DNA of 64,000 nucleotides from an uncultured Oscillospiraceae bacterium. Lineage in GTDB: Bacteria > Bacillota > Clostridia > Oscillospirales > Oscillospiraceae. Every line of letters starts with the position of its first letter. Position 1 is the stretch's first letter. The stretch is from NCBI GenBank assembly GCA_934591895.1, contig CAKTPP010000005.1, positions 104,883 through 168,882 of the forward strand. Direction: 5' to 3'. The position numbers and the translations under genes are program-made. Below, in pieces: positions 57,324-64,000 of this stretch. Under the pieces are notes generated by a model. It had not been told where the DNA came from and searched no databases. It saw only the letters and a program-made list of their open reading frames with translations.

Positions 57324-59186
57324 TTGAGTATATTAGAGCGAATCCATTCACCGGCTGACCTGAAGGCACTGCCGGCGGGAGAAATTCCGGAGCTGTGTGC
57401 GGAACTTCGTTCTTTTCTGGTGCAAAGTCTCTCGAAAACCGGCGGGCATCTGGCCTCGAACCTCGGCGCGGTGGAGCTCACGGTCGCAATCGACCGTGTC
57501 TACAATACCGAGCGCGACCGACTCGTATTCGACGTCGGACACCAGAGCTATGTGCATAAGATCCTGACCGGCCGGCGCGAGGCATTTTCGACACTGCGGC
57601 AGTTCGGCGGCATCGCCGGCTTCCCGAAGCCGGATGAGAGCGTGCACGACGCGTTTGTGGCCGGCCATGCCTCCACGTCCATCTCCGTTGCGCTGGGCAT
57701 GGCGCGGGCACGCACGCTCATGGGGGCAGACTATGATGTCATTGCCCTCATCGGCGACGGCGCGCTGACCGGCGGCTTGGCCTATGAGGGACTGTCGGAC
57801 GCCGGACAGAGCGGTGAGCCTATGGTCATCGTGCTCAACGACAACGGCATGTCGATCAACAAGAACGTCGGCGGCATGGCAACGCTTCTGTCGAAGCAGC
57901 GTGTCAAGCCGGGATATCTGCATTTCAAGCAGTTTTATCGCAGCACCATCGGCAAAGCACCCGGACTTTACCGGGTATTGCACCACATCAAGGAGCAAGT
58001 GAAAGACCTCGTCCTGCCGAACAATATGTTTGACGACATGGGCTTTTACTACATCGGACCCGTCGACGGGCACGATGAGCTGCAGCTGGAAAAAATGCTG
58101 CGCTGGGCGCGCGACCTGCGCCAGCCGGTGCTGCTGCACGTGGTGACGCAAAAGGGCAGGGGCATCTCGTATACCGAGCAAGCGCCGGAAAAATACCACG
58201 GCGTCAGCTCGTTTGACCCTGCGACCGGTGCGCTGCCTGCCTCGATGCCGGACTTTTCGCACGTGTTCGGCCGGACGCTTTCGCAGCTTGCGGACGAAGA
58301 CCCGACCGTCGTCGCCATTACGGCGGCCATGCTGACCGGAACGGGGCTGGAGACGTTTGCGCAGGCGCATCCCGATCGCCTGTATGATGTCGGCATCGCC
58401 GAGGGGCATGCCGTCACGATGGCAAGCGGCATGGCAAAGCAGGGACTCAAGCCGGTCGCTGCGATCTACTCAAGCTTCCTGCAGCGCGCGTATGACATGC
58501 TCATCCACGACACATCGCTGCAGCGGCTGCACCTTGTGCTCGGCGTTGACCGCGCCGGCATCGTCGGCAACGACGGCGACACGCACAACGGCTGCTTTGA
58601 TATCAGCTATCTGAGCTCTGTGCCTTATATGCGCATCTTCTGCCCGGCGAGCTTTGCCGAGCTGCGCGCCATGCTGCGCAAGGCGGTCATGGAGCTGGAC
58701 GGGCCGGTCGCCGTGCGCTATCCGCGCGGCGGTGAGGGCGCATATCAGGCGTGTTCGCTGGAACCGGTCACGATCTTGCGCGAGGGCAGTGATCTGACAC
58801 TGCTGACCTACGGCATCGTCATCAACGATGTTCTGCAGGCGGCGCAGCTGCTTGCGCAGCGGGGGATCTCGGCAGAGGTCGTGAAGCTCGCGCAGGTCGC
58901 GCCGCTGGAAGCGGCGCCGGTGCTTGCGTCCATGCAAAAGACCGGGCGGCTGCTTGCGGTCGAGGATGTGTGCGCCGCCAACTGCATCGGGGAGCAGGTA
59001 CTCGCCGCGGCAGAGCAGGCAGGGCTTCCGATGAAAGCAGCCCGGCTGCTGAATCTCGGCAGCGGCATCATCCCGCACGGTGCGCCGGATGTGCTCAAAA
59101 CGGCGTACGGTCTGGACGCCCAGGCCATTGCAGCCGCTGCACAGGCGCTGTGCGCAAACGACAGAGAGAAGGGGAACGGCGCATGA
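57324..59186 (+). CDS. dxs: 1-deoxy-D-xylulose-5-phosphate synthase
   Basis: Dxs condenses pyruvate and glyceraldehyde-3-phosphate, the first step of MEP isoprenoid synthesis, with TPP as cofactor. The protein is about 620 residues, a standard length. Motifs include LASNLGAVELTVAI, DVGHQSYVHKILTGR, the TPP/Mg site GDGALTGGLAYEGLSDAG, and the transketolase-like DGDTHNGCFDISY. I choose TTG 57324 (MSILERIHSP) because gtgagg lies 9 bases upstream; the GTG at 57309 would place the RBS inside the gene. It overlaps tlyA by ATGA. Confidence 0.94.
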   Translation: MSILERIHSPADLKALPAGEIPELCAELRSFLVQSLSKTGGHLASNLGAVELTVAIDRVYNTERDRLVFDVGHQSYVHKILTGRREAFSTLRQFGGIAGFPKPDESVHDAFVAGHASTSISVALGMARARTLMGADYDVIALIGDGALTGGLAYEGLSDAGQSGEPMVIVLNDNGMSINKNVGGMATLLSKQRVKPGYLHFKQFYRSTIGKAPGLYRVLHHIKEQVKDLVLPNNMFDDMGFYYIGPVDGHDELQLEKMLRWARDLRQPVLLHVVTQKGRGISYTEQAPEKYHGVSSFDPATGALPASMPDFSHVFGRTLSQLADEDPTVVAITAAMLTGTGLETFAQAHPDRLYDVGIAEGHAVTMASGMAKQGLKPVAAIYSSFLQRAYDMLIHDTSLQRLHLVLGVDRAGIVGNDGDTHNGCFDISYLSSVPYMRIFCPASFAELRAMLRKAVMELDGPVAVRYPRGGEGAYQACSLEPVTILREGSDLTLLTYGIVINDVLQAAQLLAQRGISAEVVKLAQVAPLEAAPVLASMQKTGRLLAVEDVCAANCIGEQVLAAAEQAGLPMKAARLLNLGSGIIPHGAPDVLKTAYGLDAQAIAAAAQALCANDREKGNGA

Positions 59187-60001
59187 AAAAGGTACGACTC
59201 GACCAGCTCGTCTTCGATCAGGGGCTGAGCGAGAGCCGCGAGCGCGCAAAGGCGATTATTATGAGCGGCGTGGTCTATGTCAACGGCCAGCGCGCAGATA
59301 AGCCCGGCGCGCAGGTCGCGCCGGATGTGAACATTGAGGTGCGCGGCAACACGCTGCCCTATGTCAGCCGCGGCGGCTTTAAGCTGGAAAAGGCGCTCAA
59401 GGTTTTTCCTGTTGACCCGACCGGCCTGACGTGCATTGACTGCGGCGCTTCCACGGGCGGCTTTACGGATGTGCTGCTGAAAAACGGGGCCGCAAAGGTC
59501 TACGCCGTCGACGTCGGTTACGGTCAGCTCGCGTGGAGCTTGAGAAACGATGCGCGCGTCATCTCCATGGAGCGCACAAACGTGCGCTATATCACGGCTG
59601 AGCAGATCCCGGAGCCGCTGGATCTTGCAGTCATGGATCTGTCGTTCATCTCGGTGAAATTGATTTTGCCGGCGGTCTGTCCGCTGCTTAAGGACGGCGC
59701 GGAGGCCGTGTGCCTCATCAAGCCGCAGTTTGAAGCCGGGCGCGAAGAGGTCGGCAAAAAAGGTGTCGTCCGCGACCCGAAGGTACATCTCGAGGTGCTG
59801 GAGAGCTTTCTGGCGTTTGTCCCAGGTGCGGGCTATACCGTCATGGGGCTGGACTATTCGCCCATCAAGGGACCCGAGGGTAACATTGAGTACCTCGGTT
59901 ACCTGCGCAAGGGCAGCTATGATGCGCCGCAGATAGACCCGGCTGCCGTGGTTGCGCAGTCGCACGGTGCGCTGGCGCACGGAAAAGAGAGCGGCGTATG
60001 A
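59183..60001 (+). CDS. tlyA: TlyA-family RNA methyltransferase
   Basis: This 272-residue protein has an N-terminal S4 RNA-binding domain (KKVRLDQLVFDQGLSESRERAK) and an FtsJ-like SAM methyltransferase domain (CIDCGASTGGFTDVLLKNGA, VMDLSFISVKLILP, LIKPQFEAGREEVGKKGVV). In mycobacteria TlyA methylates 16S and 23S rRNA; the Gram-positive homologue YqxC is less studied. Despite the family name, haemolysin activity should not be assumed. It lies between dxs and nadK with 4-base overlaps on both sides. Confidence 0.94.
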   Translation: MKKVRLDQLVFDQGLSESRERAKAIIMSGVVYVNGQRADKPGAQVAPDVNIEVRGNTLPYVSRGGFKLEKALKVFPVDPTGLTCIDCGASTGGFTDVLLKNGAAKVYAVDVGYGQLAWSLRNDARVISMERTNVRYITAEQIPEPLDLAVMDLSFISVKLILPAVCPLLKDGAEAVCLIKPQFEAGREEVGKKGVVRDPKVHLEVLESFLAFVPGAGYTVMGLDYSPIKGPEGNIEYLGYLRKGSYDAPQIDPAAVVAQSHGALAHGKESGV

Positions 60002-60855
60002 ATCATATTGTCATAGCGGCCAATCCGTACCGCGATATCGGTCTGCAGAAAGCGGTGACGGTCTACCGGATGCTTACCGGGCACGGGCATCAGGTCATTA
60101 TCTCTCCGGTGTTTTCACCGAAGTCCTATTTGCCGGACGATATTTCGCCGCAGCCGCTCGACGAGGCGGCGCAGGGCGCGAAGCTCATCATCGTCATGGG
60201 CGGCGATGGAACGATCCTGCACGTCGCCGCGCAGCTGCGCGACCATCCGATACCGATCATCGGCGTGAACTTCGGCGGCAAGGGCTTTCTGGCAGGCCTC
60301 GAGGACGACGAGTTGGACATTCTGCTCGAGATCGCGGACGGGCAGTACACGATCAGCCGCCGCATGATGCTCGATGTAGAGCTTGTGCGCAATGAGCGGA
60401 TCATCTGCGCGCAGTCCGTGCTCAACGACGTGGTCATCCACGGCGGGCACGTGGACTGCATCGGCATCACGGCATACGGCGACGGCGTGCCGATCACGCG
60501 TTTTCACGGAGACGGCATCATTGTCGCCACGCCGACCGGATCTACGGCCTACTCGATGTCAGCGGGAGGGCCGCTCGTTGAACCGGAAAACGAGAACATC
60601 ATCATGACGCCCATCTGCGCGCACAGTCTGGCAGGAAAGTCATTTGTGCTCGCACCCGGCCGGCAGATCACGATCGTGCCGGATCGGATACATGACCGCC
60701 CGGCCATCCTTGTGGCCGACGGCGGAGACGGCATCGCGCTCATCCGCGGCGATCACATCCGCATCCGCCGCTCGGACAATTACACGCTGCTGGCCGACAC
60801 CGGCATCCGCAGCTTTTATGAGACAGCTTTTGCAAAGCTGACAGACAGACTGTGA
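59998..60855 (+). CDS. nadK: NAD kinase
   Basis: NadK phosphorylates NAD to NADP. The 285-residue protein has the phosphate-binding VMGGDGTILHVA near residue 64, the GVNFGGKGFLAGL loop, the NDVVIHGGHVD segment, and the conserved TPTGSTAYSMSAGGP near residue 180. It overlaps tlyA by ATGA and precedes argR by 11 bases. nadK in this cluster is common in clostridia. Confidence 0.96.
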   Translation: MNHIVIAANPYRDIGLQKAVTVYRMLTGHGHQVIISPVFSPKSYLPDDISPQPLDEAAQGAKLIIVMGGDGTILHVAAQLRDHPIPIIGVNFGGKGFLAGLEDDELDILLEIADGQYTISRRMMLDVELVRNERIICAQSVLNDVVIHGGHVDCIGITAYGDGVPITRFHGDGIIVATPTGSTAYSMSAGGPLVEPENENIIMTPICAHSLAGKSFVLAPGRQITIVPDRIHDRPAILVADGGDGIALIRGDHIRIRRSDNYTLLADTGIRSFYETAFAKLTDRL

Positions 60856-60866
60856 GGAGGGACGAC

Positions 60867-61316
60867 GTGAAATCTACCAGACAAAACATCATTCTTCAAA
60901 TCATCTCCGAGCAGGAGATCGAGACACAAAATCAGCTCATGGATGTGCTGGCACAGCATGGCGTTTCAAGCACTCAGGCGACGCTGTCACGCGATATTAA
61001 GGAACTGCACCTGACCAAAACGCTCTCACCGAGCGGGAAATACCGCTACGCCGCACCGGCTGCGGATGAATTTCCCGGCTATGACGAGCGACTGAAAAAG
61101 ATTTTCCGCGAATGTGTGACATCCTATGCCGAGGCGCAGAACATCATCGTCATCAAGACCCTTCCGGGGCTTGCCTCCGCTGCGTGCGCCGCGCTCGACA
61201 GTATGCACATTGAAACGCTTGTCGGCACGCTCGCCGGCGATGACACGGCGTTTCTGCTCATGAAGGACAACACATCCGCCGATGAGCTTTTCCAGGAGAT
61301 CGAAAAGCTGCTTTGA
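60867..61316 (+). CDS. argR: arginine repressor ArgR/AhrC
   Basis: ArgR is a hexameric arginine-responsive regulator of arginine synthesis and breakdown. The 149-residue protein has the N-terminal winged-helix domain (RQNIILQIISEQEIETQNQL, VSSTQATLSRDIKELHL) and the C-terminal arginine-binding/oligomerisation domain (NIIVIKTLPGLASAACAALD, GTLAGDDTAFLLMKDN). GTG 60867 is chosen because gaggagg ends 6 bases upstream; a GTG at 60852 overlaps nadK without an RBS. Its position before recN is conserved across Bacillota. Confidence 0.95.
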   Translation: MKSTRQNIILQIISEQEIETQNQLMDVLAQHGVSSTQATLSRDIKELHLTKTLSPSGKYRYAAPAADEFPGYDERLKKIFRECVTSYAEAQNIIVIKTLPGLASAACAALDSMHIETLVGTLAGDDTAFLLMKDNTSADELFQEIEKLL

Positions 61317-61339
61317 CACACCGCGGGAGGTGAAGCGCT

Positions 61340-63040
61340 TTGCTGCGAGAACTGCATATTGAAAATGTCGCGGTCATCGAGCGTGCCGATCTGGAGCTCG
61401 GCCCCGGTCTGAACATCCTGACCGGTGAGACCGGCGCGGGCAAATCCATTCTTGTGGACGCCATGCACGCGATCCTCGGCGCGCGGGCCTCGCGCGAGCT
61501 CGTGCGCACGGGCGCGGAAAAAGCGGTCGTGTGCGCCACGTTTGATCCCGAACCGTGCCGGACCTGGTGCGACGAAAACGAGATCGAGTGCGACGATGAG
61601 CTCATCATCCGCCGCCAGATCACTGCGGAGGGCAAAACATCCTGCCGCGTCTGCGGTGTTCCGGTCACAACGGCGCAGCTGCGCAGCCTGGGCGCGCTGC
61701 TGCTGGATATCCATGGCCAGAACGACGGGCAGCACCTGCTCGACGAGCGGGAGCACCTGCGCAATCTGGACAGGTTCGGCCGGCTGGAGCAGGACATCGC
61801 GCGCTATCAGGCACAATATCAGGCGTATCAGGCGCTCTGCAGGGAGCGTGATACGCTCTCTGCCTACGAAAACGAAAAAGAGCTGCTGACCGACAGTCTG
61901 AGCCGCCAGCTGGAAGAACTGGAGCACGCGCAGCTCAAGGCCGGAGAAGAGGCGGAGCTCACGGAGCGCAGCGACCTGCTGCGCAACTTTGAAAAGCTCT
62001 CCGAGGCCGTAGATCAGGCCTATGCGCTGCTGGCCGGCCGAGACGATTCCGCATCCGCACTTGCGGGCGAGGCGCTGTCGGAGCTCGAACGGGCCGCTAA
62101 CTACGCGAGCGAGCTTGCGCCCTTGCCGGAGGCAGTCAAGGGGGCTGTGTTCACGCTGCAGGATGCGGCGGAGACCCTGCGCGATTTTCGCGACGGGCTG
62201 GATTTTTCCGATGAGGAATTTGACCGCATCGAGACGCGGCTGTCGCTGCTGCGGCGGCTGGAGCGAAAATACAACACCGATGAGGCAGGACTGATCGATC
62301 TGCTCGATTCGGTGCGCAGCCGCCTCGATCAGATCGAGTATGCCGGCGACCGGCTGCAAAAGCTGGAGACATTAATCTCAAAGCAGGCACAGCAGACGCT
62401 TGCAGCGGCAGCGGAGCTGACACGCAGGCGCACGGAGGCTGCCGCCGCGCTCGAACGACAGGTCGAGTGCGAGCTGCGCGAGCTGTCCATGCCGTCCGTG
62501 CGCTTTCATGTCGAGATCACGCCGATCGGCGGCGCGCCCGGCTTTCAGAGCACCGGTGCGGACAATGTGCGTTTTTTGATCTCGGCAAACGCCGGTGAGG
62601 CGCTTGGGCGCATCAGCAAGATCGCATCCGGCGGTGAGCTCTCACGCATCATGTTGGCGCTCAAAAACGTGTTCGCCGAGCGCGATGATGTGCCCTCCAT
62701 GGTCTTTGACGAGGTGGATGCCGGTGTTTCCGGCGTGGCCGCTCAGCGCGTCGGCGAAAAGCTCGGCAAGCTCTCTGTGACCAAGCAGGTCATCTGCATT
62801 ACGCATCTGCCGCAGATCGCCGCTATGGCCGATCAGCATTATCTGATCGAAAAACGCGAACTGGACGGACGCACCCGCACGACGGTGCAGCCGCTCGACA
62901 GTGACGGCCGTCAGCGCGAGATCGCGCGGCTTTACGGCGGCGAGCACATCACATTGCTGACACTTGCCAGCGCGGCCGAGCAGCTTGCCTCGGCTGCTGC
63001 CTATAAGGAATCCATTAAGAAAGGTGATAGAAAACCATGA
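61340..63040 (+). CDS. recN: DNA repair protein RecN
   Basis: RecN is an SMC-like ATPase for double-strand break repair. The 566-residue length is normal. Features are ELHIENVAVIERADLELG at the start, Walker A TGETGAGKSILVDA near residue 33, two long coiled-coil arms (about 150-350) around a short central region, the signature KIASGGELSRIMLALK, and Walker B MVFDEVDAGVSG. The start is TTG 61340, supported by gggaggtg 8 bases upstream and by the conserved MLRELHIENVA N terminus. It overlaps the next gene by 4 bases. Confidence 0.95.
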   Translation: MLRELHIENVAVIERADLELGPGLNILTGETGAGKSILVDAMHAILGARASRELVRTGAEKAVVCATFDPEPCRTWCDENEIECDDELIIRRQITAEGKTSCRVCGVPVTTAQLRSLGALLLDIHGQNDGQHLLDEREHLRNLDRFGRLEQDIARYQAQYQAYQALCRERDTLSAYENEKELLTDSLSRQLEELEHAQLKAGEEAELTERSDLLRNFEKLSEAVDQAYALLAGRDDSASALAGEALSELERAANYASELAPLPEAVKGAVFTLQDAAETLRDFRDGLDFSDEEFDRIETRLSLLRRLERKYNTDEAGLIDLLDSVRSRLDQIEYAGDRLQKLETLISKQAQQTLAAAAELTRRRTEAAAALERQVECELRELSMPSVRFHVEITPIGGAPGFQSTGADNVRFLISANAGEALGRISKIASGGELSRIMLALKNVFAERDDVPSMVFDEVDAGVSGVAAQRVGEKLGKLSVTKQVICITHLPQIAAMADQHYLIEKRELDGRTRTTVQPLDSDGRQREIARLYGGEHITLLTLASAAEQLASAAAYKESIKKGDRKP

Positions 63041-63420
63041 GTATCCAAGAAAACGCCGTCGCGTATCACAACGATGGCTGCAACTGCGCGCAGAGCGTGC
63101 TGATGGCGCTGCAGAATGAAACAGGGCTGGATGAAGATACCTCCCGGCGCGTTGCGACCGGTTTCGGCGGCGGCGTGCGCTGCGGCGAGATCTGCGGCAG
63201 CGTCTCCGGCGCCGTGATGGCGTTCGGTCTGGCTGCCGATCCGGCGACAGCTACAGCCATGACAAAACAAATGACGCAGAGCTTCCGTGAGGAGTTCGGC
63301 TGCCTGCGCTGTCAGGAGCTCGTAGCAAAAAACGGCGGCAAAGGTCACTGCACCCACATGATCGCCTGGGGCGCACAGCAAGCCGAGGAAATTCTTGCTG
63401 AGAGCAAGGTCAAAGAATAA
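63037..63420 (+). CDS. C_GCAxxG_C_C family redox-type protein
   Basis: This 127-residue protein matches the C_GCAxxG_C_C family, small proteins with a conserved Cys pattern and unknown function, sometimes suggested to bind redox cofactors. The pattern is visible: NDGCNCAQSVLMAL at the N terminus, GFGGGVRCGEICGSVSGAVMA in the middle, FGCLRCQEL, and KGHCTHMIAWGAQ near the end. There is no signal peptide. It overlaps recN by ATGA, so it is the last gene of the dxs-recN run. In many Bacillota spoIVB and spo0A occupy this place instead. Confidence 0.9.
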   Translation: MSIQENAVAYHNDGCNCAQSVLMALQNETGLDEDTSRRVATGFGGGVRCGEICGSVSGAVMAFGLAADPATATAMTKQMTQSFREEFGCLRCQELVAKNGGKGHCTHMIAWGAQQAEEILAESKVKE

Positions 63421-63441
63421 CGTGTACGAGGAGATAAGAGG

Positions 63442-64000
63442 ATGACACTGTATGATGAACTGATCGCCCGCGGCCTGATCGCGCAGGTGACCAATGAGGA
63501 AGAGATCAGAAACATGATCAACAACGGCAAAGCCACGTTCTACATCGGCTTTGACTGTACGGCGGATTCGCTGCATGTCGGTCACTTTATGGCTCTGTGC
63601 CTGATGAAGCGCCTGCAGATGGCCGGCAACAAGCCCATCGCTCTGATCGGTGACGGCACGACGCTGATCGGCGACCCCTCCGGCCGCACCGATATGCGCC
63701 AGATGCTCACCGAGGAGACCATCAAGCACAACGCCGAGTGCTTCAAGCGCCAGATGGAGCGCTTCATTGACTTCTCGGACGGCAAGGCGCTCATGCTCTA
63801 CAACTCCGAGTGGCTCAAGCCGCTCAACTACATTGAGCTTCTGCGCGAGGTGGGCGCGTGCTTCTCCGTGAACAACATGCTGCGCGCAGAATGCTACAAG
63901 CAGCGCATGGAAAAGGGCCTGAGCTTCCTCGAGTTCAACTACATGATCATGCAGAGCTACGACTTCTACTACATGTTCCAGCACTACGGCTGCAACATGC
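63442..64000 (+). CDS. tyrS: tyrosyl-tRNA synthetase, 3' partial
   Basis: The first 186 codons of a class Ic tyrosyl-tRNA synthetase run off the right edge. The HIGH-type motif is SLHVGHFMALC near residue 44, after YIGFDCTADS, which is the usual tyrosine/ATP pocket region. The conserved GDPSGR loop (near residue 77) and FLEFNYMIMQSYDFYYM are also present. The ATG at 63442 follows gaggagataagagg. The 21-base gap from the preceding gene leaves no room for a T-box, so a tyrosine T-box control is not present directly upstream. Confidence 0.95.
   Translation, partial: MTLYDELIARGLIAQVTNEEEIRNMINNGKATFYIGFDCTADSLHVGHFMALCLMKRLQMAGNKPIALIGDGTTLIGDPSGRTDMRQMLTEETIKHNAECFKRQMERFIDFSDGKALMLYNSEWLKPLNYIELLREVGACFSVNNMLRAECYKQRMEKGLSFLEFNYMIMQSYDFYYMFQHYGCNM

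Noticed and set aside
63421..63441. T-box leader for tyrS
   Set aside because: The 21-base gap is too short for a T-box.

Overview
The window looks like chromosome from a GC-rich, spore-forming member of the Bacillota, most likely a gut Oscillospirales/Oscillospiraceae-type clostridium. This rests on the complete spoIIIAA-AH operon, the nusB-xseAB-ispA-dxs-tlyA-nadK-argR-recN superoperon, MurT/GatD, a SUF system with SufU, AgrCA/LytTR signalling, and secreted proteins with SLH domains. The genus is an inference. I saw no rRNA, tRNA, CRISPR array, transposase or phage gene.

Layout. 1-4.7 kb: end of a histidine operon (hisC-B-H-A-F-IE-PHP phosphatase) with ATGA-type overlaps. 4.8-9.6 kb: MarR regulator, a heterodimeric ABC exporter with one degenerate ATP site, and a PPC/DUF296 protein. 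9.6-14.6 kb: sufCBDSU behind a strong promoter overlapped by a large palindrome. 14.6-19.7 kb: a [FeFe]-hydrogenase-like protein with a PAS domain, a SpoIIE-type phosphatase, and MurT-GatD. 19.7-29.1 kb: gluQ (minus strand), a small AT-richer membrane protein, a YbaK-type deacylase, uvrA, a small membrane protein, recD2, comF and mreB/mbl. 29.2-34.4 kb: a 1598-residue secreted GH20-type protein followed at once by a 78-codon Cys-containing peptide. 34.5-38.9 kb: lipoprotein, HPr-kinase-like protein, radical SAM/SPASM protein and PqqD-like protein, converging on an S24/S26 peptidase and an alpha/beta hydrolase. 39.0-41.8 kb: glpK and a DUF1015 gene. 41.8-46.5 kb: spoIIIAA-AH. 46.6-53.9 kb: a surface island of two SLH-domain exoproteins flanking an agrC/agrA-like pair. 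53.9-64 kb: asp23-like, nusB, xseA, xseB, ispA, dxs, tlyA, nadK, argR, recN, a C_GCAxxG_C_C protein and the start of tyrS.

Two neighbourhoods stand out. The first is a RiPP-like cassette (about 34.1-37.9 kb): a short peptide with a lasso-type YxxP leader motif, four cysteines and a C-terminal serine, near an HPr-kinase-like protein, a radical SAM/SPASM enzyme, a PqqD-like recognition element and a Ser/His-type signal peptidase, but with no lasso cyclase. The second is a putative sensory [FeFe]-hydrogenase (all four H-cluster cysteines, proton-transfer cysteine replaced by Gly, PAS domain) overlapping a PP2C/SpoIIE phosphatase, which looks like a redox or hydrogen signalling pair. A third point is that the SLH/AgrCA island separates spoIIIA from asp23-nusB, which lie close together in many Bacillota.

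No intergenic stretch exceeds 300 bases; the longest is 51099-51389. Intergenic regions contain many recognisable sigma-A promoters with 17-bp spacers and strong intrinsic terminators, listed individually.
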